Shown here: positions 10,480 through 24,183 of the stretch, one piece after another
How positions within the stretch are numbered: position 1 is the stretch's first letter
Layout of the letters: each line of letters begins with the position of its first letter
Assembly: GCA_963931925.1 (NCBI GenBank)
Contig: OZ007569.1
Span: forward strand, 69,017,920-69,081,919
Source: Onchidella celtica
Lineage: Eukaryota > Mollusca > Gastropoda > Systellommatophora > Onchidiidae
Length of the DNA stretch: 64,000 bases
Direction of reading: 5' to 3'
The notes under the pieces: model-generated
Seen by the model: the letters and a program-made list of their open reading frames with translations, nothing else
Told to the model about the DNA's origin: nothing
Database searches by the model: none
Position numbers and translations under genes: made by a program

Positions 10480-11046
10480 ATGAAAGTGCATTTGATGCCG
10501 TTACATTTTTGCTAAATGCAATATTGACTTCCAGCCAGATCCATGAAATAAAGTTTTGTAAAGTAACACATTTTTGAAATGCACGTAATTGAAGGAACAA
10601 AAATTGTTTTCCCTACTGTAAGCAAAACTGTAATCAAGAATAAACTTTTGTTTTTGCCATAGAAGTGGTGAAATATTTTTATTCGTATATAAACTCTAAT
10701 GTGTAAATGAGCACGAATGTCCTTTGTGTGTATCTAGTTGAGCTGCCATTGTGACAGGAGAAAACTACTGGCATGTGTTATTGTTCTCTCCAAAAAAAAC
10801 TGATTGATGTTCATGCCATGTGTAAGTTCAAGCCGGGTATAAATTGGTAGTCAGCCGTACTTGAGCTCACTTATTTTAGCGTGGTAATGATAATAGCAAT
10901 CTTATAATAATAATAATAGATCTAATACCATCCAGAACGTTAGCAGCCAACAAGAAAACATGGCACGTCTAGAAATGTACAACAATAACGCAAGCACAAA
11001 ATGCTCCTTTAAACCGATGTGATCAAATTGCCATAAAACTGTTTGC

Positions 11047-11077
<31 letters not shown>

Positions 11078-12394
11078 CCACCCTCTGTGTGTGTGTTTGT
11101 GTGTGTCCATCCCTCCCCATGGCTATCTGTTTGCCTCAGTAAGTTCGTCTTCCCGTCTGTTCTTCTGTCTGTCCACCATTCCGTCTCTCGTCTGTCCACT
11201 TGTCAGACTGTCTCAGTTTGTCTAACGATCATACATTAAGTTTTTGTCCAGGTCAAATTTGACTTGAGAAAATCGCACACACTAACAAAACCCATCAAGG
11301 CGCGCGACTCCACACATTATGGCATCACGATAGAACAGGAGTTCACGTATACTTGTGCGTGTCATCAACAACATAAATTACTTAGAAACTAACAATTTAC
11401 GATGAAAAGTACAATAGATAATTGTTGTTTGGTATATATTTTACCTAACTGTCATCCCAAGCCAAAGAAGTTTGCAGTTTCATTCTAATTTGAATACGCA
11501 TAAAAACACAAAGTAAAACAACGTAAAATCCAAAGACGCAAACAAAATATTACATAATTAAATCAGAATGAGAATGTTTATTTATCTCGGAGAGATGTTG
11601 CCTTGGTCGAGCTAAAATCAATGAAAATGTGGGGACACATTAACTATCACAGATGATAATATATATATATTAATGGATATATTTATGGATAAATATACAT
11701 GGATTTATATATCTTAAAAAAAACGTAATTCATCCATTTCCGCCGGGACTATAATCACGAAACACATTCATTAACATTAACAGTCTAATTTTTACTATCG
11801 GAGTACACAAACAGGAAAAGAATTATCCGCCAATAAACAAGTGAATAAGCAGGGCTTGTTTCGTTTTCATTTATTTATTTTATTTATTTTATTAATTTTA
11901 TTAATTAATTAATTAATTAATTTATTTATTCAAAGTGATGTGACGGGAGAACATTAATTGACATAGCCAGGCCAGAATGTTGTCTGCACAAACTGCATGG
12001 ACTTATATAATTGCACAAGGGATAACGTGCACAATGAAATTCTTCAGTTATAAAACGTAAATGGTACATATAAAGTTTAACAGTGTCCCTCGCTGAGCAT
12101 TGCCGAATGAAATGATGATTTCGAGGTAGATCTCTACAGTAAGTTTGCTTTTCTCTTTTAATAATGAAGATAATCATTTATTTTCTAAAATGCACACTAC
12201 ATTAAAAGGAAGCTTTCTTATACATTTGTTCGTCTCCACCAGCAACACATTTGATATCGTCGTAAGTCTCAATGACAAAAAAAAATTTAAAAAATTTGGT
12301 GTAATGCTCTAAAAGACCATGGCTTGATGACCAAATCTTATCGATCTGATTGTACGATAACACAAACAGACAAACATTTTTGAAGGTAAAATCA
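10480..12394. other. Intergenic with microsatellites
   Basis: Contains (CT)n at about 11049-11077 followed by a GT-rich stretch, AT-rich runs at 11659-11715, and ATTA/TTTA repeats at 11868-11930. No supported gene. Confidence 0.55.
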
Positions 12395-12792
12395 TGTCTT
12401 CTCACTCAAAAGACGCAATAGCAGAGGCCAAAATTGTTGGAGATCATAACGATGCAAGCATGGAAATTTCACAATTTGAATACTAAAAAGATCATCAACA
12501 GGTTTAAAGTGATGAAACAGAAATGCGTGTCGAAGCAAACAAGAAATGTAATAACTTTGTAACTCTACCTTCTTCTCATGCCCTTGTTAGCAAGAATTTC
12601 CACTGGCTTTTGTTTCTTTAACTAAGCAAAAACGTATTTAACAATAGTAAGGCCAAATAAAGTTCGTGTACAGTACATTCAGATGAGAACATTAAAATGA
12701 CGTTCTACATTTCACACATAAAGATTTTACGTCCACGAAGCCCAATCTGGATTTTATGTAAGAAGAGCCTCTACTGACCAGAGGGACACAGG

Positions 12793-12844
<52 letters not shown>

Positions 12845-12930
12845 GATAGAGATTACCGAAAAAAGTTATGGTCCAAGGGAAATAACCATAACAAATTATT
12901 TAACCATAAAATAAAGAGTTTGCTGTCGTT
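12395..12930 (+). repeat. Dispersed repeat, copy 1 (about 0.5 kb)
   Basis: Aligns over most of its length with 29970-30490. Shared landmarks in order: CTCA.TCAAAAGAC, AACGTATTTAA.AAT, AATCTGGATTT and ATGGTCCA.GGGAA.TAACCATA followed by TAAAGAGT. It is interrupted by a (GA)n(GACA)n microsatellite. A partial third copy of the GGGAAATAACC block is at 16045-16160. Family unknown; this is probably an old transposon. Confidence 0.7.
12796..12847 (+). repeat. (GA)n(CAGA)n microsatellite
   Basis: A GA dinucleotide run passes directly into GACA tetranucleotide units. Confidence 0.95.
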
Positions 12931-13587
12931 TATTAAACATTAATTGTCCAATTTTTTTTATGAGGTCTGACAGGTTTTTAAAAATTTTTTTTTGTAAAAT
13001 GTTATCATGTAAAACGTTATCATTTTTTTTTCTCTTCCTACTAGATCTACATACTGATTCATGTCTTGATTTAAAGTATTAAAAGACTGCAAATTAAAAG
13101 TTAATGCAGGCAATTTTTAGTAATGCAAAGGCGATGGCTTCTCCAGTTTCCTCTTAGAGTCATGTAATTATAAAACGTCCACTTTTATTCATCTATTAAT
13201 CCTTCCATCTGAAGGTTTTTGCAGAGACCGATATGAAGAAAAAATAATTCCTACCAGTGGGTTTCCTGCGTTTATTCTGCATAGAATTAGTCTTGCGCTT
13301 TTTTTTTTTTTGCTATTGTTTACCTTGAGAAAGTTTTGAACCGAAGTGTCGGCACTAAAATTATGTCTTCCCCTGGTCATTGCGTTTTATTGTACCGTTT
13401 GGGTGTAATTTCTCACGGGGGGCTTTGCTTCATAGAACTTTTTCCTTTTGCCAATTTTTGACTTTGCTTTAAGCCTTGCTGCGACCGAACAGTTTTTCTG
13501 CGGTTTTTATAATATTTCGTCAATCTGCTGGTCACTGAGTCCATCTGATGATTCACTGATCCGACTCCCAGCATAATCAAACCGGGT
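12931..13587. other. Intergenic, nothing recognised
   Basis: T-rich sequence without a supported ORF or repeat family. Confidence 0.5.
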
Positions 13588-13690
13588 ATAAGATAAGATA
13601 AGATAAGATAAGATAAATTTTATTCGTCCTTGTACAAGGAAATTTGTTTTGATCATTGAATACATAACAATACAGTTACAGAAACAGAAA
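13588..13690 (-). mobile_element. 3' tail of a truncated non-LTR retroelement or SINE
   Basis: (ATAAG)n at 13588-13614 is followed by AATTTTATTCG and the perfect palindrome TCCTTGTACAAGGA (13627-13640). Read on the minus strand this is a short hairpin, then AATAAAATT, then (CTTAT)n, the usual layout of a LINE/SINE 3' end with a microsatellite tail. The rest of the element is missing or unrecognisable. Confidence 0.5.
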
Positions 13691-14614
13691 GTATGATATA
13701 TAGCGCGCACACTTTATTAGCGAACTGTTTGAGTGTGAGAGCTGGTATCTGTAATTATTTCTCTCAAAGCTTTTCAGGGTGCCCATGCCATTTCTACCCG
13801 GAGTAGCGAGTGCTTTACTCAAATGTATCAGAATCGGCTGTCACAAACATGGAACGTAAAGCGAAGGTAAAGTACCGGTCTGACAGGTAAAGTATGACGC
13901 AAGTTCATTCGTTTCAGAATAGGTTGAATTATATTAATATGTCTGAGTTTCTGAGGTAGGAGTTATGTCCAAAAATGTTCAAACAGGAGCCAAATTTAGG
14001 TCTTGAATACTATTCTTTATTATTAAGCAAGTTGCCACTTTGTCCCCAAAATCTGTTTAATATTTTGTGGAACACTTTTCTGGAGGAGATTCGACTGAGC
14101 TGAAAGAAACTGTGAATTCAGAAGGTGGAAATACTTTTTCAACAGATATTTTTTAAAATTCATTCTGTCTAAGATGAACAAACATAAAGCTGGAGGATTT
14201 ATAATATGAACATGTTATTATCCTGGTGCTGGTGCCACACTGTCTGTTGGTGAAAGCAATACTATAATTAATTCTATGGTTAGAAATTGATACCCTTTGG
14301 AAATGTGGGGTTTAAAAATCTATACAATGACAAAACTAATTAAATTACAGCAAGCTGATAGAATCTTTTTAAACCTTCCTTTGCGAATGGAAGGAAATCT
14401 CCGCAGCTTGGCGTCGCAGTCGGGATAGAAAGGTATTTCTCATAATAATATGCAGTCACGATATTTAAGAAATGTTGCATTAGTTAATATGATCCACGTG
14501 GTGCTTTTCATCACATTAACATATTGTCAGTTATTTGAACTCCTTTCCAGTGGGGGGTATACGGTAGTATTTGTTTATGCGCAGTGTTTAGAAGAGGAAA
14601 CAAGAAAGAGAGAG

Positions 14615-14669
<55 letters not shown>

Positions 14670-17307
14670 ATGAAGTACAAATAGTGACATTTCCACTTTC
14701 CACTTAGCATTTTCTCTCTTTTCTTTCAGTTCGAGTCAAAAAGACCAAAGTTGATCAAAGCCAATTTGAAACGCTGCTATTCCTGAGGGCTATCGTCACA
14801 CTTTATCGCGAGATCCAGCTGTGACCGACGGAGGTAAAATAGTCTGACATGTAGTCAAGCCATTGTTATCTTAATAATTTAACTAGAGGCAAATATGTGG
14901 AGATATGGTGGTTAGACGGAGGAATAAAGCAAATGAGGATTACATAGAGGGAAACAGATAAATCGAATGCTGGATGATAAATAATTTGCACAAAATCTAT
15001 AAGCCATGTTACATGACTCCCTGCCTCTCCCTATACACATCTATATTTGTGTAATAAAAGGTAAAAAGTGAATAGAGAGAGAGATAAAACAAGAGAAAGC
15101 GGAAAGAACGACGGCTGGAATACCATGGTTCGAAGGAACATGAACTGTGATTGCTACATAACAAATCCTAAGGGACAAAAAAATGGGCCGATTGAGAAGA
15201 TGACACCTATTTTTCATTCAACCAATTTATACGCGTTGTTCTGACAGTGCGTGTGTGTGTGTACTGTTCTTATTTCTTGGTAATGTTGTGTGAGCAATGT
15301 GCGTGTGTGCGGTATGCTTTAAAGACCTGTAGGTGTTAGATATTGTACTTACTGTTGTACCATTACTGATGCTGTGACAACAAATTTCCTGGCAACAGGG
15401 TAATAAAGTTATAATCATCTTTTCTTATCTATCTCATCTTATATTAAAATCTCCACTTTACACGCAAAGTCCGTTCTCCGTCTCTCTATACCCCCCGGAT
15501 GCCCCCCCCCCCCACCAGTGGCTGTTTAGCTACCTCCCTTTGTACCTCTCTACCTTTGGGTTTACTTACACCTATCTATTTCATTATGACCTTAATCATA
15601 ATTGTTATTAAATCCACTATTGAATAATGGTGTTTTTTTTCCCCCTTTCCTTTGCAGGTGTTCTCACGTGTCGAGGTGCAGAAAGCTTAGTAATAATTTA
15701 TGGAACGATCTCACTACTTAATCACGCTCGTAATATTCGATTATATCTAATTTTTCAATGCATTTCCTTACAATCTAATTGCACGAAAACGTATAATTGG
15801 ACAAGACGATAATATTCACAGAACGAGAACTATTTTGCCAGTGTTCTAGAAAAAAAAAAAAAAAAGGGAAATTTATTACTTTTTTTTCAGTACGAACTGA
15901 GTAAACCTATTGAAAAAAATAATAAATATATATATATAATATATGTATATAATCATAATATCTATTGATTGGAATCTTTCCCTTTAGATGAAAATCAGTT
16001 TGTTACTGGGGTTTCAGTCCTGGCCCATGTGAATGTAAAGTTTCGTGTCTAAGGGAAATAACCAAACATATATAATTATGACAATTTGAAACAGATATAA
16101 AGAGTATTCTCCCATTTTGTCCGTTATTACAGTGTTCAATGCAGCTGACAGAAATTACTGCTTACTTTTTTTTTCCTGTTTTTTTTATGTTTCTGTCTGC
16201 CTACTTCAGGCACTGAGTTGTTATGTTTGGTGTATGAGAGGAATTGATATATAATTTATGGGACCATACTATTTGGTAATTCATATCCTTAATATTTATC
16301 GTTATTTTCTCAACATGAGAGGCTGTAATTTGAAAGTCCTTTGTGAAATTAATGTTTATCTATAATTAATGTTGTTTTATTTACCTCTCTTCATGTCACT
16401 TAAGCTGGGGAGGACACCACTTTCTTCCATTTTTTCATTAATAAAAATGTTTTATAAATTAATTTATTTACGGGTCAATCTTTTTATCTACATTATCATG
16501 TACATTCCCACCTATATATAAACTCATGCATCCATAGTCTGTCTTCTGGCTGAATGTGGTCATCAATATACATTTTTTAAACTATCCTTTGTGGTGTACA
16601 TATCGTCACATTATGACGGATATAGATCTAATTATAACAAGCGCATTATTGTAAATCGATGGAATGGTAGTTAGAAAGTAGTTGTTGATTGAGTCCAATA
16701 TAATAATAGGGGGCACTTGATCACATAACAGACAGAAAGACAGGGAAAAAATTAAGAGCAGTAAGAGAATTAAAAACAAATTCAGGAAGGATAAATGAAA
16801 GGAATGGTAAACACCCTGAAACATTAGACATGGAGGTAAATTTCTTTTGAAAGAATCCAATTTATATTCAATTACTATCAAGCAAATATTTTTCTAAAAT
16901 GTAATGATAGACGGGAAATAACAACAGAAATGGCATGTAATACTAAAGATATTTTTTACTTCTTTTAGTCATTTGGTTATTTTGTCGAATTGTAGTGAAT
17001 AAAAGACTGAAGTAAGAAAAACATACTTGGGCAAATCAGGAAAAACATCTGAAATGAACACACACCAATACATCTTTAAATAGTGGATGTTAAAAGAGGC
17101 AGGGTCAGGTGATTGGGTGGATGACAGTGAAAAGAATGTGAATATGTGAATGAATGCAATGCTGAATGAATGAACAAATGGTGAGTTAAGGAAGGGAGAA
17201 AACAGCAACAAATAGGAAAACCAAAACTTTGATTCACCGCAGACGGAATCTTCAATACTAGTACCGGTAATTGCCATTGTTTAATCTCTAGCTCAACCAG
17301 AACATTT
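13691..17307. other. Intergenic with microsatellites
   Basis: Contains (GA)n at 14619-14663, a C-rich run at 15489-15513 and poly(A) at 15850-15865. A partial copy of the dispersed GGGAAATAACC repeat lies at 16045-16160. No supported gene. Confidence 0.5.
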
Positions 17308-20090
17308 CCCGGTGTAGCAGGCCAGATTATACCCCCGCCAGACTATACCCGGGGTTAAACTGGCCTAGCACAGAATATCCCCCGGGGTATACTTTGGGCT
17401 AGGCCAGACTATACCCCCCCCTCCCCCCCAGTCCAGATTATACCCCCTACTTTAAAAAAACAAACATGTCAAGACCGCAGTTTATTTCAACTTTAGTTTG
17501 AATTGTTCATTATCACTGTCATCAGATATCATATTGAAGCATACATTTTTGACCCTTGTAAATTATGATACATTTAAAAGGAAATAAACATGCTTAAAAA
17601 GCATTGATATACAAAAGGACTGAAAATCCATTCAAATTGATATGATTAAACTTTAACACTAATTTTACTTGTGTCATTTGGCATTGTTATCGTTTGGTTT
17701 TTTTAAAAATTAGTTGTCCATGAGTTAAACATGTATTGTATTTTTTTGTTTGGCACCACTGACATATACTTAGTGGCAAGGTGTGAACTAATTATAAGAG
17801 TCATAAGTGTAAAGACATCTGAATCTTATTTTAATTTTTGAAAATCAGAAATGTGCTTGATATGTCAGAACAATTAGATCTACATACAAAGTTACACTGA
17901 TGCAGAGAGAAAAGGCCGGGAAAGAACACATTGAGAAAAAAACAACAACATTTTAATAACAAAGTGGCAGATGGTGCAATTCCATCATCCAGCAAACATT
18001 AAATACTTCACACAAAATACTAAAATTGTTTCACATAATGGACTTAACCTGTCCAGATCCATTTGAAACGTTACAGAATGCTAACCAGTAATATACAATG
18101 ATAACAATAAGAACACCAAATCATCTTATTTACTCTTGAAGATAAAGAGAATATAATCAATATCAGAATCATCATCATCTTGGAATAATACAAAGGTAAG
18201 AGGAAATATAAAAATGACCTACACATCATTCCAGAATCTATAAGCAGCAATAATATATGTCTGTATCAAGTACATGTAAAAAAAAATGTGTTAAATCTTT
18301 TCAACTATTCAAATAGGACTGGACAGAAAGCTTTAGTGAAGTAGCTTTGATAGTCGTGTAAACTGACAGATTAAATCCACTGAGACAACAGTACATTGTA
18401 GAAAGTAATAGTATGTTATGGCCAAAAGTCGATAGATCATGTTGCGTGAACATTTCTTGTTAGTAAATTATTTGATAGCTTATTTGTAGAAAGGTATACA
18501 TTTCATGTAGCTCATGGTTTAAGGCACTGGATTAGTTTCACCCACGTTCGTTGATATGTTGTAATTGTTTTTGTAGTTGGTTGCCCATGAGTAAAATTTT
18601 CACCGTATTGTTTGTTTGGCACTGACATACACTTAGTCGCAATAGATGAAATTAATAATTAACGGACTCATAAAAATGGTCATTTTAAAGATTTTTTGTG
18701 TGCAAATACACAGTTGTTAAATTCCCTGGCAAGGGGTGTGTCAAGCTTAGGAAGGTAAAGACGGGCAAGGTCTTTTTTTTATTTTTCATTTCACTCGCGA
18801 GTGACATACCCTTATTCACTATAACACATAGGTTCAATTAATCTTTCAAAAGCCTTGCAAACTAATCCAGTGTCTTAAACCATTATGTGCATGAAATGTA
18901 TATCTTTCTACAAATAACCTATCAAAGAATAATATTCACTAACAAGAAATACTGTTAATGCAACATGATCCATCGAATTTTGCCTCAACATGCTATAGAT
19001 CTAATTACCTTTTACAATGCACTACTTTTGTCTCAGTGGACTTACTCTATCGGTCTACACAACTGTCAAGGCTATTTCACTAAAGCTTTCTGTCCAGTTT
19101 TAACTGAATGTTTGAAAAGATTTAACACATTTTTTATATATAGTTGATACACATACATGGCTGCTTATAAATTCTAGAATGATTTGTAGGCATACGCTGC
19201 CATTTTTACACTCCCTCTCATATCTTTGTAATTTCCAAGATGATGATGATGATTCTGATATTGATATTTCTCTATATTTTCAAGAGTAAATAAGATGATT
19301 TCGTGTTCTTATTGTTATTATTGTATATTACTGGTTAGCATTTTGCGACGTTTCAAGACAATCTGGACAGTTGGAGTTCATCAGTCGAAAAAATTTAGTG
19401 CCTATTTAGTTTTATGTCTGCTGGATGATGGAATTGCACCATCGGTCAGTTGGGTTATTATTATATTTTTATTTTTTTTTCTATGTTCTTTTCTGGCCTT
19501 TTCTCTCTGCATCATTGTAACAAAAAATACAGTGCGTGTTTTACTCATGGCCAACCAATTATCAAAATAATAATAATAATAGTAATAATAATATCATCAA
19601 CATACACGAGTGAAATTAATGCTGAAGACAGTCTAATCCTATCAGTTTGAATGGATACTCAACCAGTTTGTATATCAATGCATTTTAAATGCATGTTTGT
19701 TTCATCTAAAATGTATTAAGATTTACAGGAGTCGAGAATGTATGTCTGTACACCAATTTAAACTAAGGCTGAAATAAACTGTTATTATTATTTCCTCTAA
19801 ATTGTATTATGACTTATAGGTGTCAAGAATGTGTTCATGTTTGTATTAATATGATATCTGATGACAGTGATGAAGAACAGGCTGAAATAAACTGTGGTCT
19901 TGACTTGCTTTTTAAAAAAAAAGTAGGGGGTATAATCTGGACTGGGGGGTATAGTCTGGCCTAGCCCAAAGTATACCCGGGGTATAAACTGGCCTAGCCC
20001 AGAATATACCCCGGGGTATATTCTGGGCTAGGCCAGTTTAACCCCGGGTATAGTCTGGGCGGGGGGTATATTTTGGCCTGTTACACCGGG
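17308..20090. mobile_element. Fold-back element with 1.23-kb inverted arms
   Basis: The left arm 17308-18538 and right arm 18859-20090 are reverse complements by eye, with substitutions and indels. The termini read CCCGGTGTAGCAGGCC and GGCCTGTTACACCGGG. The 320-bp centre (18539-18858) holds a partial direct copy of arm segment about 17690-17815. The ORFs inside are short, and I see no transposase. The terminal 150 bp carry repeated GTATA/CCCGGGG blocks that form nested palindromes. I see no clear target duplication. It is probably a non-autonomous fold-back or long-TIR DNA transposon. Confidence 0.85.
19972..20052. repeat. Nested palindrome in the fold-back terminus
   Basis: This palindrome of about 81 bp is centred at 20012/20013 on TATACCCCGGGGTATA. 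Its arms contain CTGGCCTAGCCCAGAATA and its complement, with one single-base indel. The left terminus at 17338-17415 has a degraded version. Confidence 0.9.
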
Positions 20091-22797
20091 CCATAACTTT
20101 CTACTGTCCCTTTTTGAAGCACATGATTTCGATACTTTTCTATCACATGGACAACAGCAGTGATGAAATAAAAGTCCAATGAAATTATCAATGCAAAGAC
20201 AAAGACACAAAGGCTGATTCCCAGTTCTTAAAAATTAGATTGCAAAGCACATAATAGTCCTATTGTGTTCTACATTAGACTGACATCTAATTTCGTTTAT
20301 TCTGGACTAGCCACTGAGACTTGGGACAGGTATTCAACTGGTTATTGGTTTAGATAATTTGCTCGTAATGTTTGTGATCGTTGGCCATGAATTTAACGAA
20401 GAAATTTGCTGTATCAAAGTCAGTTCTTAAATGACAGAATCATAGCTGCGCTGCTCAACTATGAAGCACAAAAACCTGAAACTGTTTGCTCGATCTATGA
20501 ATCAGTGGCTGATGTTTTATGATGAACGTGCTTTCCAGTTATGCATGAAATGTCCAAAGGCATCCTTTTCCTGCAGTTTGAGAACCAAGACTTCAAGTGA
20601 AATATTCTTTAAATCAAAGTTTTGCACGTTTTTTTTTTGTTTTTTTTTTGTCCAAGCATGTTTTCCTGAAACCTTAGCATACAACAACCACATGAATCAA
20701 CACCCCCCCCCTCCCGTCCAGTAAATACTCTTGACACACATCTACCACCAAGGACAGGACAATTTCTTAAAAATGGGATAACTGAGTCAACCAATAATAC
20801 TGTTTATAATGACAAACTTCATAACTTATGTAGACAATTGCCTTACCAAAGTCTTGATTGGTGTACTACAAGAAATTATGAAACATGATTAATTTGCAGC
20901 AAATGTCTGTCATTTAAGACAAAGCAGTAGGATGGAATGAGGCCAAGACAAATGTTACAGTATCTCTTGAAATAGAAAAGGGGAGGAAGTAAAAATTTTA
21001 GTCACAAACATACCTTCCAGGAAAGTGGTTCTGTCAAACCCTCTGCTGGACAGGGTGACGGGATTAAGTCTTTGATTTCAATTTAAATCTAAAAACTAAA
21101 AAGAGAAAAAAAGCACCCTCCTGGCTGGTTTAAACTCAAACAATAAAAAATAATGTAAGAATTGCTCAAAATTATTTAGGATAGTGAAATTATTTTTTTT
21201 CCCCTCTGTCATTAATTCGGTTTCTCCTGTCCTCACCTTCTCTCTTTCCCTCACTTTTTATTCATTTAATCTCGGGATGATGGCGACGGATGATGGCTCT
21301 TTCACAGCAATCGACTGAACTTCATATTCTCCACTCACGAATTCTCCAAGCCTCCTCATCCATGAACTTCTTGCTCCAGTGATATCTGGTATCATAATTA
21401 TTATAAAGGAAGTAATGCCTCCGATGTAATCATGAAAGGGTTCAAACCACTGAGCCTTAAATTTGACAAAATGTAACATAACGCAAAAGAAGACTTAAAG
21501 GTGTACGTGGGAATATTTTAAGATGTCTTAAAGTTTGCTATATTATTTTGAGCCACAACTGAGTTGAACAGAAAAAAAGTGTTAAAACATTCTGAACTAA
21601 TAGAATTAAAAAGTATGACAAGACATTTCGCCTCAGTTTACATGTTTTAAAAAGTCACACCTGAGTGTTCTCCGAGTCAGGAGTCAATCTAGTAGGAATA
21701 ATGCTTTTGTCTCCAGAAGAAATAGCCCATTGGAAAAAAAAAAAAAGGAAACTTCATAGTGGTCAAAGCCACCCTTTGAAGAAAGGCTGAAACGGAATTT
21801 AAACAACAGAATATACATTTTTACATGCAACTGTAGCTTATTGATCACAGAAACTATAAAATTATCACAAAGCTAAGAAAGGTGCTGGCTGACAAGTAAC
21901 AAGAAAAACAACATAACAATATTAAAGAGAACAAGTGCCACGGTCGCAACTGACAACAAGAAGAGCGAGCTGCAAATGCAAAGTGCAGTAATCCTCCTAA
22001 AATAAAGACCTGATACCAACAAGAAAAACGAAATAGCATTGGCACCAAGGACGGTGACAGCAACAGCCACAACATTAAAAATGTCATTATAATGCTAAGC
22101 ATCAACGGTTGTTAAACAGTAAGTATGTGTTGAAGATCCATTATTCCAGTCATTTCGATCATGCTACTTTGATCAAAGTGTCGCAATGAAAACAGAGAAC
22201 AAAATCACTATGAATATATCAACTGAAACAACCGAGGCTGATACTGAAGTAATAAGAATTTAATCTGACCAGGAACAGGTAGCCAACTAAACAAGCAACT
22301 ACTCTAACCGTTGTAGGCCTTTTGGAATATAAGAAATCGTTAACGCAGCCTCACCTAGGATCTTGTTAAAAACCCCAGAACAGTCATTCAAATGATTTTC
22401 CTGGTGGAAAAATTAATATACATTAAACCGTAACTATGGTACTATACGTCATGTACTCCACATGGAAATTATATGTATAATGTAATGCAGTGAAAACTGC
22501 TTCTACACCATTATACCCTAAAATAATGTACAGTAAATCAAAATTTCTGCCTGATTAAAACCCATTTTTTAAAGAATGATTTAACGCCTAAGATGACATC
22601 AAATGAGTTTTCAAAGTATTATTTCCTTCAATTTTTTGCTCACATATTGATGAAACGTAAAACAAAAGTGACAAACAATTCAACAGCCTGGAGAAAAAAA
22701 AACTGAAACACAAAAATTCCCAAGGAAAATCATCATTTTGCAATGAATTTGGCTTATTCTTAAGATTTAAGTGGCAAGAACTAACCGAGACTTATAT
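20091..22797. other. Intergenic, includes a SINE-tail fragment
   Basis: No supported gene. A fragment at about 21965-22012 shares CCTCCTAAAATAAAGACCT with the SINE at 36917-37274. Poly(A), poly(T) and poly(C) runs occur, for example at 20701-20713 and 21735-21748. Confidence 0.5.
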
Positions 22798-22802
22798 GTA
22801 TT
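22798..22802. repeat. Target-site duplication GTATT (left)
   Basis: GTATT directly precedes the LTR TG terminus and is repeated at 29866-29870 after the other LTR. Five bases is usual for Ty3/Gypsy integrases. Confidence 0.9.
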
Positions 22803-23425
22803 TGTAACAGCTGAGGTTGTTCTAGCACGTTATAGTAGGGGGGAGTTAGTTGATCTAACTACAACCCTTTAGAAAACGAAACTATTACAGCTGTAAAATA
22901 AATAAACACGAGATCCGACGATAGATTAAATAATACTAAAGTTTAATAACTGTATAGTGAACAATAAATTACTAGGAAGACACCAGCGAAACTAAATATC
23001 TATGCCACACAAAAGGAAACTCACTTACTCACCGACCAACCACTCACACAGGTCTATATATATAAACATTCCTACAGAAAGTTCCCGAAATAAACGTTAC
23101 CTTTGCCCTCGCACAAACTAACCAATCACGCATCATCAATACGTCATCAGGTTACATCACTCAAGGCCAAATCTGGCGTAAACATTCGTATCCACAATGT
23201 TATCGAATGTTCGGGAACATACTAATATTTACTGAACGAGTCAAAACATCTGACAACAAGCGAGCGAGGAAAAAAACTACTCACTAGAAAAGAAGGTCAG
23301 GTCACGGAGTACAGTACACTCTGGCGGTTGTCAACAATAAAATGAAAAAAGTAGTGGACACATGCTCAGCCACCAGCACAACAACAAAACCGGGGGAGGG
23401 CAAGGGGTAGCCCGCAGATGCTACA
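22803..23425 (-). repeat. 3' LTR (623 bp)
   Basis: Begins TGTAACAGCTGAGG and ends GCAGATGCTACA on the + strand. On the minus strand, TTTATATATATAG (23054-23066) is a likely TATA box, and ATTAAA (22942-22947) about 115 bases later may be the poly(A) signal. This copy represents the original LTR length. Confidence 0.95.
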
Positions 23426-23439
23426 CAACTCCCCAATTT
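23426..23439 (-). promoter_or_regulatory. Polypurine tract
   Basis: On the minus strand AAATTGGGGAGTTG directly abuts the 3' LTR. It is the expected primer site for plus-strand DNA synthesis. Confidence 0.7.
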
Positions 23440-24183
23440 AAGTTGAATATCTTTCAACTCCAAAAACATTATACAGCGTCTGCACTATCGTGAAATAATC
23501 TTATAGCACTCCCAATCTCACAAAGGTAGTTGCTAATTCTATTACAATTAATAACAATTTCAGTGTCTTCCCGAATGTCATCACAAATACAATACAATGC
23601 AGTGTACTTTGCATCACTAATACCATAACTAATACAATACCGTCATTGCTTCCCAATAGTAGGCCTACTGGTCAAAATAACACAACGCCACCACTGTGGT
23701 GAAACAATGGTCAATGATATTATTACAAATCATATAAGGTGAAACGATGGCCCATCGTTTACATAATGCTTCGTGCACGAATCATAGCATATAACTTGTT
23801 GTACATAACATGGTTATCTCCAAAATGTATAACTCATACGTACAATGGCAAAATACTAATACATATCGTCCACTGATCAGGGTCTATCTTCATCATATTA
23901 GGTCAAAACAACTTACAACAATGCAATATAACACAAACACTGATTGCTCGCAGTCCCCATTTGGGTTACATTTTCCTAAAATTACACCAAGTTCCATTGG
24001 TAACAAATATGACATAGCATAAAATCAAAATGTGACTAACACATCATGACTATCAGCCATCAATTCAATATTCAGTCACAGATGAATTATGTCCCCAATT
24101 ACAGTACAATACTGCGGTCCTAGAAATTCATCTAATAGGCAAAACTATGGGTTACAATACATTTCACTAATAATGTACTACTT
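23440..24183 (-). other. Non-coding stretch between pol and the polypurine tract
   Basis: About 0.74 kb inside the retrotransposon with no ORF of note, so no env or accessory gene. It may hold 3' UTR or packaging signals. Confidence 0.7.

Noticed and set aside
14200..14440. Possible LINE reverse-transcriptase C-terminal remnant (EMWGLKIY-like)
   Set aside because: Only one short motif resembles a YG.E.WGF box; stops lie close on both sides and there is no flanking RT sequence.
18965..19650. Short ORFs inside the fold-back element
   Set aside because: They are not shared by the opposite arm as coding sequence and have no domain.
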